Positions 1 through 11,450 of a stretch of DNA of 64,000 nt are shown piece by piece. Within the stretch, counting starts at the first letter, position 1. Each line of letters opens with the position of its first letter. This stretch comes from Ceratodon purpureus (Eukaryota; Streptophyta; Bryopsida; Pseudoditrichales; Ditrichaceae): the NCBI GenBank assembly GCA_014871385.1, contig CM026424.1, positions 13,048,892 to 13,112,891 on the forward strand. The letters run 5' to 3'. The notes beneath the pieces are model-generated. The model ran no database searches. It had not been told where the DNA came from and was given only the letters and a program-made list of their open reading frames with translations. The translations under genes and the position numbers were made by a program.

Positions 1-2200
1 GCGTTACTTATGCACTGCATTATTTATGCAGGAAAGCAAAAAGTAACAGATGGTGTGTGTATAATGTGAATATTTTGAAGACACTCAAGAACACTATCTT
101 CTAATTATAAAGGATTAGACTAAAGTAATTGTAATAAAATATAGGACTAAAAAATTGTTATGCAAACTGTCTTCATTGGTAGAATTAAAGTATTGATCTT
201 ATTATTTATAAATATAGTATTTAAAAAATTTAATTATTTTATTAAGCACCAATCCTAAACAGTGTTTGAATTTGAGGGCATGCTTATAAAGTGGAGCATT
301 TAAGGTTAATGGCAGTCCTATCAATTTTATATATGAATTACCTACGTACTTTTCAAGTATAAATTTTAGTGTCAACAAATTTTTCATGTGGTAATTTAGT
401 TATCGCAATTTCAAATTAAGTACTCCTCAAGTGCAAAAAAATGTGAATTTTTTGTAAATGTTATTTGTTAATAGGACTTAAATTTGAAGTAAGTTCATTT
501 CGGCAATTGTATACATGTTTTAATTCAAAAAGAATTAATTTCATAGAAATAAGAAGATGTTTTCACAACCATCCTAAGTATTTCATAAATACAATTGATT
601 TATCAAAAATTAGTGCTTATATTTACTAAATCTTATGTTATATTTTATTGAGGTAAAATGCAATAATATCTTATTCTATGATTTAATAAATAAGAATATC
701 TATTTCCTTGAATTATTTAACTATCTTTTTTATTACATAACATGAATTACAAATAAATCTAAGATTTTTGTACAATTTGCATAAAACGAATATGTAGTAC
801 ATTGAAAGTTATTTATTTTAATTTAACTATATAATAATGCAATGGAAATCTTTCTTGCTAATTCCGAAATTCTATAGTAGAATTCTGCGATTTATACAAA
901 CCTCAAATCATTCACAATGTTAGGTACGTTATTGCTTTTATTTTCGTTTATACCAAAAGATTTACATGGTCAGCTGTGTATTATTATACATAAAGAGGTA
1001 GTGAACCCGAATTTTATTGATTTGTTATTTACGCGAAAATTTTATTTAAAAAATTGATCGTTACGTTCATATTTTGATTTTGCATAGAAATCAAAATCCT
1101 TAATTTTTTTTAATTCTTCTTTGAAATCGGATAGTGCCATTTAAATGAAATTCAGCAAAGACGAAAATAAAAATCCTAATACCAAAAAAAAATGATTAGA
1201 AAAAAACTATGGAATAGTTCATATATATGTAATAAGTATATCAAAATAAATATTTATAGATTTAGAAATTCTCTAATATTTAAATATCACATTTTAATTA
1301 CATTTGTTATAGCATGATTTATTTCAATAAATTTCTAATGACGTCTTGAATAAACAATTATAATTAGCATAGCGACTATGCCTTAAACGAAGGTTTGCCT
1401 TTAATAACTAATAATAAGAATTTTTAAAATTATAATACGAATAAGTTATACACTTTAGGGTATTGGTTCTTGTTCAATTATAAGATTATATGTCATATCA
1501 TTATATGAACGTATATAAATATTTAGAATGAAGTTAAATTCTAGGCTTATTCTTATATGAAGATTACTAATTTTGCACCTAGATTAGATTCTGTTTTATG
1601 TTATTAACTTTTGTTCCTTTTGTAGTTTTTTATAATTTTAATTATGAAATTAAGATTTTATTATTTATTTGGAGACATATATTAAAGGTTCTATTGCGAA
1701 AGGAAAATACATCGAACGAAGAACATGCTTGTGGAAATCGAATCAGAATTCGAGAACTTAGGATTTTATATACGTCATAAAGCATTAACGAAAACTCGCA
1801 TATCGCAAACCAAAATTTAGTGAAGATACTCCAACAACTTCTAAACCACTATGATTCTTTTAGAATCATTGCATTGGCTCTAATCTAAAGAACTGTTTAC
1901 AATAAACTTAAGTGTATTGATTACCACCTTTTGAACAAAGATCCTCGAATTAAAAATAACAGATGTGAGAAGGTCATGGTTTCATATTATTGAGAATTGT
2001 TTATTTATTTTTTATTTTTCGGTTGAAATGGTGAATTTCCCTTTGCAAAAGATAAGTTACATCGCTTGGAAACGAAGTCGGGCAAATTCAACCGGATTAT
2101 TGATTAATTTAATTGCAAGAAGGATGAGCTTTTGATGCTTGATATCAGATTGATCCAATCCATGGGTATTCTGCAAGCTTATAGTTTAAAAAAAAAAAAT
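1..2200. other. AT-rich intergenic DNA, no gene seen
   Basis: This stretch is very AT-rich with many stop codons in all frames and only short chance ORFs. I see no domain, RNA gene or convincing repeat boundary in it. Confidence 0.6.
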
Positions 2201-3751
2201 CGTGAAAAAATTCCGCACCATTGACACAATTTGTATTCCCCATCCTATATTTTACTTCGGCCGCAATTTCATTCAGTATGGGGTAATTCCAAACTGCAGA
2301 TTATGTACACGAATTCGGAATTCGAATATGCACGCGATCACGATAGTTCACCTGTCCTCAATAAGCAGCACAGTATGTGAAATTGTAATGCGGGTTCTCT
2401 CACGTGCTCGGCATACTGGTGAAAGAGATTATGGACGAGGGTCGAATATTTCAGTTCGGGATAAATGGTCATTGGTTTATTGTGTTTGAGTAATTCCTGG
2501 TATGAAGGATGTTAGTGTTGTATTATTTAGTAATTTAATGCTTGATTATGTTTTATTTTGGTTTTCATACAAGAGATGATGATATGTTGTGATTGAGATG
2601 GATATGAATAAGTTGTGGTGTGTTTACTATTTGAGTTGGCATGACTAGTTATCTCAGGTGGGGCAAAAGGCACCTACGAACAAAAATTGGATTTCTATCG
2701 TGTGGAAATCCAAATTGAGTCTCGCATTAGATGTAAGAAATCCCCCCGATGAGCCGTTTGCAAAGCAACAAGCACTCGATAAATGTCATTGTCCATGGAA
2801 AAACCAACCCGGTTAAAAATTGAAGGGTTTGGACCCTATCACCAAAATTCTAATGTAGTCATGAAATCAAACTTCTGAAGGTTTTAGCCAAAAAATCCAA
2901 GAGCAGAAATCTTCGATTCAGTATATCCGTGACGGGTGCTAATTTTTGTTTTTAAGTATTGTTTTTAAAGTGAACTAGTGATTGTTCCATTATAATTAGA
3001 AAACACAACACTGCAAGACCAGGCCCAGTAAAGCGGATCTAGCAAAGAAGATTTATAGTAAGCGTAAACCTCGACTTCGAATTGCCCTCCATGATTTCAG
3101 ATGCATACCTCAGCTTTAGTGAATGTGTAAAGTCTTGTGGACTACTGTTGCACTTGTTATGAGTATTACGTTACAAGGCCTCGGTGCGAAATTTTATTTG
3201 GACAACGCCGGAACCACCGTTTGTTCGGAAAAGCACGCAGTATGTTGACTATTTCCTGCCATTTTACTTGAGATGTGGAATCATGAATCACCTTTAAAAT
3301 ACGTGCAATCCTTTGCAATGGATTTATTGAACATTTCCCTCCACAAACTTTAGTGTTAGATGTCTGTAAATCATCCGGGTATTCCTGATTCGAAAAGTGA
3401 GTCATTTAAGACTGCTAACTGAGGTCAAAATCGCAGAATTTACATACAACATAAGCTCTATAGGAAAAATATATGATTTGATAATTAACTTTTTGAAACT
3501 GCGAGTACCGATTAATAACAAGACCAGTATATCGATATCTAATATTTTCAAAATCTGAGGAAACATTTAATAATATTTCATACTCGGGTATTAAAAGTTT
3601 CTCCGAAACACGGAATCTGACCGTGGTTAAATGGATAACCTGTTCAAAACTAATTCCTTGCTACTATGGAAGTCTATTGGCAAAACGTACTGTGGATTTA
3701 ATAACCCCCTTCCGGTTTATCGAGTATCTAGGTAGACATCGATGAATAGAG
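2201..3751. other. Gene-free flank left of the accessory element
   Basis: Base composition becomes more balanced than in the first 2 kb, which may mean that the accessory element starts here rather than at 3.75 kb. There are short ORFs (2202-2489 +, 3166-3405 -) without recognisable motifs. An EcoRI-like double palindrome (GAATTCGGAATTC) lies near 2311. No copy of the GGCGCC palindrome typical of the element occurs here. I found no terminal inverted repeat. Confidence 0.4.
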
Positions 3752-4821
3752 CTAATCGGCTAATCTCTGGCGCTTCGGTACTGGAGCGGGGGAAGTTTCT
3801 CCATCAGACTTGGCATCTTCATCTTGGGCGGCGAATATGTTCCCAACGCTGTCGTTGTCTGCCGATCCAAAGTTCATGTTAGATGCCATGCAAATTAATT
3901 CATAAAGCAACTGATATTAACATGTTACGTGCATGAAAATAGCAAACATCGTTTCGCACCATTGTCACTGTCCTCTTCAGAAGAGGAACTGCCACTCGTG
4001 CTCACGGATTCAGACTCAGAGGGAACGAAGGAAGGAAATCCATAAGTTCGCAACCAGCATGTGGGAAATGGCTCCCTGCAAGCCTGGCGGGAGCAGTCTG
4101 GGTATACAGCAACGCGAACGGCCAAGCAAAAAATATGATAATAGTGACCACATGGTGCCTTGTGAGCTTCACTTGCTGGGAAGCCCTCGTCGCACATTTC
4201 GCATCTGCGCCCATCATCAACAACTGGAACTCTTGGTACGTGAACACGTCGTGAGAGTGTCAGATGGGTGTGGACGGCATAGTTGTCGAGAATGTCTCCC
4301 ACAAGCTCGTACTCTGCCCTTTGCTCATCGACGACTTCGCGGTAAAATGCTGTCTCCCGTTCTGCCTCTAGAAGCATAGCAATAAGTGAACTGAATGTCG
4401 AGAATCCGGAGTGGTTGCGGAGATTTGTCTCCGCCCTAGAGCGCTCACGCTTCAACTCAGACAACATCTCTCGAAGATCCAACAGATTGGCCCTTGTCTC
4501 CTTGCGAACGTCAGGATCCACCGTAGTGGCGTCGATCTTATTGGCCTGCGCCAATGCGTCCTTGACAGAATCAGCGCATAACATAAAACGATTGTGCGTG
4601 TCGTGGAGAATTCCCTCGAGCTCCGCTATCTCAGTGCATCGCTCATCCTCGTCGGGAAGCGACGGACCTTGGACAGCCAACTCCTCCCGTAGCATTCTCT
4701 CCCGAACCTCGGTGAGCGCAAGCCTGTTGCCAGCGTCATTGGCAAGTCTTAACTTGTGACCTCGAATCGCTGAAATCCTAGATCGGCGCGGGGATACCCT
4801 TATCGCTGGCTCACCAGACAT
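3752..4821 (-). CDS. RING-finger protein of the accessory element, two exons
   Basis: Exon 1 (4821-3960) starts at an ATG encoding MSGEPAIRV. It has an arginine-rich N-terminus, a long helical/coiled-coil middle (about residues 35-180) and a RING-like zinc module: CEMC, then CGHYYHIFC, then C-x4-C (about residues 208-255). After this comes a serine/acidic tail. Read without splicing, the ORF stops at 3925. An alternative joins a GT donor at 3959 to an AG acceptor at 3859 in frame and adds an acidic tail ending in the basic PKRQRLAD, a likely nuclear signal. RING proteins of this type usually act as E3 ubiquitin ligases. Substrate and partner are unknown. The gene lies 1.1 kb downstream of the transposase gene on the same strand. 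The RING is certain enough; the splice is inferred. Confidence 0.65.
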
Positions 4822-5329
4822 AACTAAACCCTTATCACAGGCCCGAACTCTCTGGAACTTCTACACGTGAGGCAGCTAACTCGACAACGAGAAATAAAGG
4901 AAACCAACCTAACAACTCGTATAGACACTCGAATAGAGACGAAAAAAGAAACGTAAAATCAAGGGAGGACAATCGCAAATGAGGGGTGAGAAATCCGCAG
5001 ACCAGAGTGGGTTATATTGTATCCGCAGTACCACGCCATCTCCAAACATTTGGGTCCCAGTTTTGAATTTGATTTCCGGCATAAAGAACACTGGCGACGC
5101 CGGCGCCATTTCAAACGTGATATCATCATAAGATCCGAAATAACTATGAGGCGCGTCTCGATAGTAACCCCAGCCTCCGATTTCGTTTACTCTGGTTATG
5201 AATTTGTTGGCCAGACGATGAAATTCACATTTCGTCAAGTAAATGAGTTTCATTCGTCCCCGGTAGCTGATTATCAGTCTTTGATAACAAACATGGTCGT
5301 CGGAAATAATGGAATTTCGGGAGTGGTTA

Positions 5330-5345
5330 ATGGCGCCGGCGCCAT
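5330..5345. repeat. Perfect palindrome copy
   Basis: This is an exact 16-mer of the consensus in the spacer downstream of the transposase gene. It sits in a segment related to the one around 5535. Confidence 0.9.
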
Positions 5346-5534
5346 CACAAACCCTGTCCAGTAAGCTGATAAGGAATTCCTTGTACAAATGTCCTAGTGA
5401 AGTTGTTCTATAGTTCTGGTTCTCTGAACATCTTGATCCGTTGAGAATTCGAACCGGTTGGAAATTCATCAACATAGATAGGAAATCGTAAACAGATACA
5501 TCGGATTGCAATATTGGAAATTCAGGAGGGGTTA

Positions 5535-5550
5535 ATGGCGCCGGCGCCAT
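5535..5550. repeat. Perfect palindrome copy
   Basis: This is an exact 16-mer, 205 bp from the copy at 5330 and with related flanks. Confidence 0.9.
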
Positions 5551-5948
5551 CTCAAACCATGTACATTAAGCTGATAACGCTTCCAAAAAATAATTTCAAA
5601 AAAATCAAAAAGAAAATAAAAAAAAAACACACAAAGAAACTATGATAAGGAGACCCTCGAACCTGACCGGCTGAGAATTCACTTACAACGATGTGAAATC
5701 ATATGAATACTCTCACCTCAAACCTTCAATTACCAAGAACCGCAAAAGTATTTTTCGTAAGCCTTGTGAGATTGGGACACGATATTGCATGCTTCATGCA
5801 CAAAGTAAAGAATATCAAAATAGTGAAATGACTAAATTGTATTAATAGTCGAGTCACTCCATTACATGAATTTAACGCTACCTCTGACTGACCACTGCAG
5901 AGAAATAGCTCTTGGCGCCGGCGCCGTCCTCGCTTGCAGACTTTCAGA

Positions 5949-8900
5949 TCAACCACATAAGCTCCTCCAAGTTTTGATAATGTCATCTACTTCCACCCGA
6001 CTTAAAGTAGCTTGGTGTGGTCGTTCGTCCGTCAATGGCAGGCCGAGGAAGACATTGTAAAGGTGGTACATATGCTTACAAGTCGCGAAGAAGTGACCAG
6101 CTTTGTTATCAGTGACACTACCAACAAAGAACTCGCAAGTGCAGGACGGAGTTTCACATATCGAAATTCTGTAAGTGACTGGCTTATTGTAAGTCCTTGA
6201 TATGGTGTGGAATGCAAACTGGTATGTGCTGTTCTCCTCATTTTGCTGCAGGAGTTGAATCTGAGCTCGCAACATTAGCCCCTCCTTCCTACGGTTCTCC
6301 CCAGCATCTGTAATCGATCTACGATTTACACGCTTTCCACATCGCCGAAGAGGTCTCTTCGTTGGGTCATGATCTGACTGAGAAAGGTATCTAGGATTCT
6401 CTAACTGGCTACCGGCGTTAGGGTTCCCTAAAACATCCGGAGTTGATGATGTGCTTACCAATATGAAACCTGCGGCACCTAATGCTGACGCCTCTGCATC
6501 AGTTAACTTCGTACCAGATTCAACTGGCCAGATATTCGGTAGTCTAGGTGGCTTTCCACCTTTTAGAAGCTGGACGTGGTCACAACTGACGCAACCTGTT
6601 ACCGAGGATGCGCAGAACCAAAAGTTCTGGAAACTCTTTTTGTATCGTACCTCACTGCACCCGTAAAAACATGGTGCTGCATATGAAATATCAATATCCG
6701 GCTTTATGCTTCGACCACATGTATCCCATCGTCCATTCCGAAGCACCACTGCAGCGCACCTTGGATTCTCATGTGGTAAACACCTTCGAATCGCCCAAAG
6801 TTTGTGATCTGTCTCTTTTTCGACTACCATTAAACCGTACTGAATAGCATACGAAAATCCATTAATGAAGGTAGGACTTGTGATGCCCATGGAAGGACCG
6901 GGGGTTCCCATAACATCTCCGAAATGAGACCCTCTCATCTGATTCCCGAAGATATTGTCACCCCGAGGATAAACCGAGCCATGCCACCCCGGAGATTGCA
7001 ATGCTGCAAGTCCAGGGTTATATGAGTTCGTTGGGACGCCATCTGCAACCATTCCCTCACTTCCTCTCCAGCAAGGTGGCCTCATAGAATTTGCTCCTGG
7101 ATTTGAAGTTGTCGCATAGTCTGCACCACGGTCTTGAGTCCCAGTGTTTTCCCAGCGCCGGGGTGTCCCTGGGTTGGCCATTGAACCGATTGTACGTCTC
7201 AACTCACACCTAGGCGATGGCGACACGATAGTCTCGGGCCGAAATGGAACTCCATTGTACAGCTGATTTGATGATGGTTCTAGAGAGCTTGTCCTGACAA
7301 GTCCGTTTAGATAACCTCCTTGGGTCTGACTCGGAAGGTCGTGGTGCGGTGTTCGAAAGGGCTCCTGGTTCCCCAAGGTATTCAATCTAGGAGTTGGCAT
7401 TGGAGGGCGTCTTCCATTGGTGCCGTTAAATATCCTTGGATCAGACATGCTCTCCGATCGGGCTCCCCCCCTCGGGTGCTGTTCCGAGGAATATAACATG
7501 CTGGATGGCGCCGGCGCCATCTGGTAGGGGCCGGGTTGGTGATTTCCGTGATGAATGGTTTGTGGACGATGGTCTGCGCTTGCCCCCGGCGCTGTTCCCA
7601 ATGCCGAAGTTGAGTATTTACTGAGATTCATATCGTGAGGATTCTGCAGATGAGTTGGCGCCGGCGCAGTAGCTCCCCCAGGTGGACCAGATTTACGATG
7701 GTGGGAGATGTCGGGATAGGGCTGGGTGGATGCTGCCTGCGCCATTGCCGGAGGCGACTGTGTGAACATGCTTGGATAGGAAATGTTCGGATTGGGATAA
7801 CGGGATGGCGCCGGCGCCATTCGATGAGTAGTATCGGTATGCTTGAACGATGGTGCACAATCCCTGGAAGCCCGTAATGGGGATACGTGAGGGAGTTGTC
7901 CAGGATCTGCTTCACCAAAGTTTACCTCATCTGGGACGGTCGAAGGAAAAGTCGGATCGGATAGCGACGGAGGCGGTCTTCTCTGTGAAGTATACCTACG
8001 TCCCCGACTTGGTCCTGGGACCACTGTGCTTGTATTTGGACTTGGCTGAAATCTGAGTGGCTTCCTAATTGTGCGGCTGTCCTTGTCAGGTCTGTGAGAT
8101 CGGGCAACTCTTCGCTTTCCAGCTTTCGTACTGAACCTAACGCTCTGTGTCCTGTCCATTTCGCCCTCCAATCCCAACCCTCTCGAGTGAAACGGAGTTC
8201 CCTCAACGGCTGTCTTCACAGCTGCTGCTACTCGCTCCGGTCTGTGAGATCTTGCTAGTGTTCTAAGAATTAAATCTGCCTTGGATGGGCCAGAGCCACG
8301 TACCTCACCCTTTGATGCTGCTGAACAGAACTGCTGTTGTAGCAGCGATCGGGTCATGTCCTCTGCACATACGGTGTATAGGTCCATTTTTACTTTCAGT
8401 CCGCTGGCAGAGGTTGCCCACATTGAACTATGTACCGGTTCGCACAAATTCGTGTTTGGGACAAGTGCCTCACTTTCAAGGTCTAGGTCAAGCTCGTTCA
8501 GATGGTGATATGCGAAGAGCGTGCGTCTTGCCATCCACCATGTCATCCACCCCTGCATGTGCTTTACGTTGTCTTTGTGAACCGCACCTGAGGTCGCCCA
8601 CCAATTCTGGAGGTCCAAAGCTATCTCTAGAAATTCCTGATTAGTCGGAGCTAGAGCCCATCGCTTGCACTTCTCAGCATGATGGGTCCTGTACTGATCT
8701 ATAACCCACTTGTTAGTGTGATCTCGGATACTTTGAACAAAATGGAAGTAGCATGTCCGTAAGATTGGATCGTTTGGATTGGAGAGAACCCCCTCCTCGT
8801 GCAATTCCGAACCGAAGCCCTCTGCTGATCCATACACTGATTTCACAGCGTTATAGTTTGCTGGTGCTGCATCTGCCATAAACCCTTTGAACTTCGGTTT

Positions 8901-10787
8901 TGCTTGGCCACTCCTAATAACGGTTTCGTTTAGAAGCTCCCAAAACTTTATCTGGTTTTCAGTATTTTCCAGCTTCATTTCGCAAACCGCAATTGTCAAT
9001 AATCTACCTAAGTTATGATCATACACGTGAGCGGCCATTGTAGTCCAGTGATGAACTCTCTTGATATGATCGAACATTATGAAGCTGTCTTTCAAGTCTC
9101 CGGTCGTCAAGCGCTTTACTAAAGCAACACCGCTGCCAATGCCCACCGTGGACATTTTAAACACATACTTGACTCCGGTGTGTGATTGGCCAGGAAAATG
9201 ACTATCTTGAATATAACTGTACCGTGAGTATTTCTTCAACGCGAATATGCACCGCTCCTGATCGGACCTGAACTTTGTTACCACGTACTTTACCCTACCT
9301 TTGTCGTGATATGGTGGTGCATTCTCCAAAAGATCCATAAGCTGCTCCTCGGATAGTATCTCCTGATCCTGAACAGAAGTTGACTGCATAATCAAATCTA
9401 GAAAGTTCCGGTGTGCACATCGGAACCCCACCCAACCAGGAGCATTCATGAGCCAAGGCTGGTCATCAAGGAACCGGTGGATCGTGTCAGTCATGTTGGC
9501 ATACGCAACCCGACTTCTCCCCGGAGGAGATGGATGGTTGTGCGTACCCGCGTGGACAACAGCACGTGTGTACCTATTCGAATCGTGGTTTACAACCCAG
9601 AGAATACTAGGGCACTGGCTAAGACAAGTCGGCGTCCATCTACAGAATGAGCACCTCCAATCGCCATCCTGTGGAGCTTCCCCAGCCTTTGGCCTCGTTT
9701 GACAGCGCCCTTCCCAATACAGTGTGTTGGCCTCGCCATGGATGTCGACGTGGCTACAATCCGGATTTCTACAGAAGAATGCTCCGCTGCAAAAGGATTT
9801 TCGAACACGAACTCCGGCATCATCCAAGCGCCTCGACTTGTAACTGTTGGATTTCACCCACGGATGTCCATCGAAAGAAATATCGGTCGAGATAGTGTCA
9901 TCCCCAACAATCGGCGGAATCTCAAATATATGGTTCCCATCGTACACCTTCGGCATATACTGGCATTTTGTCCTAGGAAATTGTTCAAATGGCATGGTAG
10001 CAAATTCACCTGTACAACCGCGAGCGTTCAGGTCCAGCAAGATCTCCAAGATTGAGGATGCTCCTGGAGAATGTGCTGCCTCTTGCTCCGCCATAGCTGC
10101 ATTTGGCGTGGACGATGGGGATGGGGACCGTCTTGCAGACTCGTTGAGTTGTTGGGACGGCTGTACCTGTTCCTGCCGCAAAGCATCGTGATGTTGTGAT
10201 TCAGGCCCTTCATCTCTAGGAGATGCATGTTCGAGTCCAAGTACTGGAGACTGGTATTCGGTTTCGGCGGAATCTAAGATAGGATCACATTGTCTGGATT
10301 GGTCTGCCTCGTCACCGATACTCTCAATTGGATAATCATCTATGCAGAGAGATCTCTTGGTCTGAGCACTAAACTTTCGATTCAAGGACGCTCCATGGAA
10401 CTCAAGGCTACCACCCGAAAACTCGCTGTCATAGTTAGATGTCTCCTCGGAGGTAGTTTGTAGCTGGGCCATTGGAGAGGGTGTTTTAAGGGGCCGACTT
10501 GGATCTGCTATGTATGGCTGTTTCTGATTATCTCCGAAGATTATGAATGAACCCCCATCTCGAACAGGTAAATGAAACACAGGCTCACCATCCTTTGCCT
10601 CTGGCCAGTAGTTCCCACTAAGAGCACCACCTATGTCTATGCGCGTGATGTGAATGCTACCCACTGCCAGTTTAAACGCTATGGCCAACTCCAACTCTGG
10701 GATGTCTATCTCAGCATCTGCACATGAATACTTCAGATGCTGAATACCGCCAGATAGGCGAATGATCACCTCGCTTGGTACTGCCAT
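5949..10787 (-). CDS. MULE-like DDE transposase with SWIM zinc finger (1612 aa, single exon)
   Basis: The ORF starts at ATG (MAVPSEVIIRL) and is intact. Residues 1-90 form a compact domain I cannot name. A cysteine/histidine cluster (about 330-425) ends in H-x-G-x-H-N-H-P, as in the WRKY/GCM1-like fingers that precede MULE catalytic cores. The core has an Asp in FIMFDHIKRVHHW (about 573), an Asp in FMADAAPANYN (about 639), the C-x2-H signature CYFHF (about 680) and a Glu in TNLCEPVHSSMW (about 783). This matches the D-D-E spacing of MULE-type transposases. A Pro/Ser/Gly-rich linker (about 880-1230) contains three MAPAP-like runs coded by the GGCGCC palindrome. A second Cys cluster (about 1330-1400) and a SWIM finger (CTC at about 1549, CKH at about 1570) close the protein. 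The likely role is to cut and rejoin the element's ends. The linker length and second Cys cluster are unusual for MULEs; relation to KDZ-type transposases is an alternative. Confidence 0.8.
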   Translation of the reverse strand: MAVPSEVIIRLSGGIQHLKYSCADAEIDIPELELAIAFKLAVGSIHITRIDIGGALSGNYWPEAKDGEPVFHLPVRDGGSFIIFGDNQKQPYIADPSRPLKTPSPMAQLQTTSEETSNYDSEFSGGSLEFHGASLNRKFSAQTKRSLCIDDYPIESIGDEADQSRQCDPILDSAETEYQSPVLGLEHASPRDEGPESQHHDALRQEQVQPSQQLNESARRSPSPSSTPNAAMAEQEAAHSPGASSILEILLDLNARGCTGEFATMPFEQFPRTKCQYMPKVYDGNHIFEIPPIVGDDTISTDISFDGHPWVKSNSYKSRRLDDAGVRVRKSFCSGAFFCRNPDCSHVDIHGEANTLYWEGRCQTRPKAGEAPQDGDWRCSFCRWTPTCLSQCPSILWVVNHDSNRYTRAVVHAGTHNHPSPPGRSRVAYANMTDTIHRFLDDQPWLMNAPGWVGFRCAHRNFLDLIMQSTSVQDQEILSEEQLMDLLENAPPYHDKGRVKYVVTKFRSDQERCIFALKKYSRYSYIQDSHFPGQSHTGVKYVFKMSTVGIGSGVALVKRLTTGDLKDSFIMFDHIKRVHHWTTMAAHVYDHNLGRLLTIAVCEMKLENTENQIKFWELLNETVIRSGQAKPKFKGFMADAAPANYNAVKSVYGSAEGFGSELHEEGVLSNPNDPILRTCYFHFVQSIRDHTNKWVIDQYRTHHAEKCKRWALAPTNQEFLEIALDLQNWWATSGAVHKDNVKHMQGWMTWWMARRTLFAYHHLNELDLDLESEALVPNTNLCEPVHSSMWATSASGLKVKMDLYTVCAEDMTRSLLQQQFCSAASKGEVRGSGPSKADLILRTLARSHRPERVAAAVKTAVEGTPFHSRGLGLEGEMDRTQSVRFSTKAGKRRVARSHRPDKDSRTIRKPLRFQPSPNTSTVVPGPSRGRRYTSQRRPPPSLSDPTFPSTVPDEVNFGEADPGQLPHVSPLRASRDCAPSFKHTDTTHRMAPAPSRYPNPNISYPSMFTQSPPAMAQAASTQPYPDISHHRKSGPPGGATAPAPTHLQNPHDMNLSKYSTSALGTAPGASADHRPQTIHHGNHQPGPYQMAPAPSSMLYSSEQHPRGGARSESMSDPRIFNGTNGRRPPMPTPRLNTLGNQEPFRTPHHDLPSQTQGGYLNGLVRTSSLEPSSNQLYNGVPFRPETIVSPSPRCELRRTIGSMANPGTPRRWENTGTQDRGADYATTSNPGANSMRPPCWRGSEGMVADGVPTNSYNPGLAALQSPGWHGSVYPRGDNIFGNQMRGSHFGDVMGTPGPSMGITSPTFINGFSYAIQYGLMVVEKETDHKLWAIRRCLPHENPRCAAVVLRNGRWDTCGRSIKPDIDISYAAPCFYGCSEVRYKKSFQNFWFCASSVTGCVSCDHVQLLKGGKPPRLPNIWPVESGTKLTDAEASALGAAGFILVSTSSTPDVLGNPNAGSQLENPRYLSQSDHDPTKRPLRRCGKRVNRRSITDAGENRRKEGLMLRAQIQLLQQNEENSTYQFAFHTISRTYNKPVTYRISICETPSCTCEFFVGSVTDNKAGHFFATCKHMYHLYNVFLGLPLTDERPHQATLSRVEVDDIIKTWRSLCG
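7505..7520. repeat. Perfect palindrome copy inside the transposase linker
   Basis: This is an exact 16-mer within coding sequence, read in frame as QMAPAPSS at about residues 1089-1096 of the transposase. Confidence 0.9.
7805..7820. repeat. Perfect palindrome copy inside the transposase linker
   Basis: This is an exact 16-mer within coding sequence, read in frame as RMAPAPSR at about residues 989-996 of the transposase. A near copy at 7655-7668 gives TAPAPTH. Confidence 0.9.
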
Positions 10788-11450
10788 TTCTATTAGGCAC
10801 GGTCTGTATCAACTCGCTATACAACTACAGTCAGAAAAAATTTCACAGCTGCCAACGTTAAGCTATTGTGGTTGGATAAGAAGACTTCACTCTGCAACCG
10901 AAGTCAACAGTATACTGTTCGCCGTTAGTTATATACTTACTTCCAGATTATGGTTGAACTATTTTTAACGAATCGATTTGTTTGCTTTGAATTAGCATTA
11001 CTTACATACTCCGTGAAGAACGGTCCTGTGTTGATTTAATTTAGACCACCGCCGCCTATGCACAGCTTTGTAGATTATTTGAATTCCAAATCGGCCTATG
11101 ATCATGCGGAATAGCCGCCGAAGTTTTTTCCAAATGAATTATGAAACCGTTGGGGCAATTCATCGGGGAGAGTGGAAGGCGTAACGGAACTGTAAGCGTG
11201 AAGTCTGTTTTGAATAACAACCAATGCCGTTCGATCCACAAGGATAAATAGGCCAGGTCAGTTGACCATGTCCCCACATGCGAACCCTAGCTTGCCCCAT
11301 CATCTTGTCGACATCAGTTTGCGAGTACTTGCTGTCGTTGATCCAGATCTCCAAGTTTTGTGGTTGTCTTAGGTCCAGTGCGTTGTCCGCGTGCTCTCTC
11401 TTGCTGCAATGTTTTCAATTGATAGCATCCTGAACGGTTCCGCGGCAACT
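10788..11450. promoter_or_regulatory. Divergent promoter region between transposase and ParB-methyltransferase genes
   Basis: These 0.66 kb separate two genes transcribed away from each other, so the region should hold both promoters and 5' leaders. No GGCGCC palindrome is present here, although many lie on both sides. No clear TATA box could be assigned. The short ORFs here are not convincing. Confidence 0.45.

Larger units (their letters stand above)
4822..5948. other. Intergenic spacer with four palindrome copies and a diverged internal duplication
   Basis: This spacer lies between the RING gene start and the transposase stop. It carries palindrome copies at 5092-5109 (interrupted), 5330-5345 (perfect), 5535-5550 (perfect) and 5913-5925. 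The surroundings of copies 2 and 3 are related: about 70 bases around 5311-5380 and 5514-5585 align well, including TAAGCTGATAA after the palindrome. This is therefore a local direct duplication about 205 bp apart. A 213-codon minus-strand ORF (5550-4909) begins inside one palindrome but shows no domain; I regard it as chance. Confidence 0.6.

Noticed and set aside
4909-5550. 213-codon minus ORF beginning MAPAPLTPPEF
   Set aside because: It starts inside a palindrome copy, spans a duplicated spacer and shows no domain. The start Met is a by-product of the palindrome.
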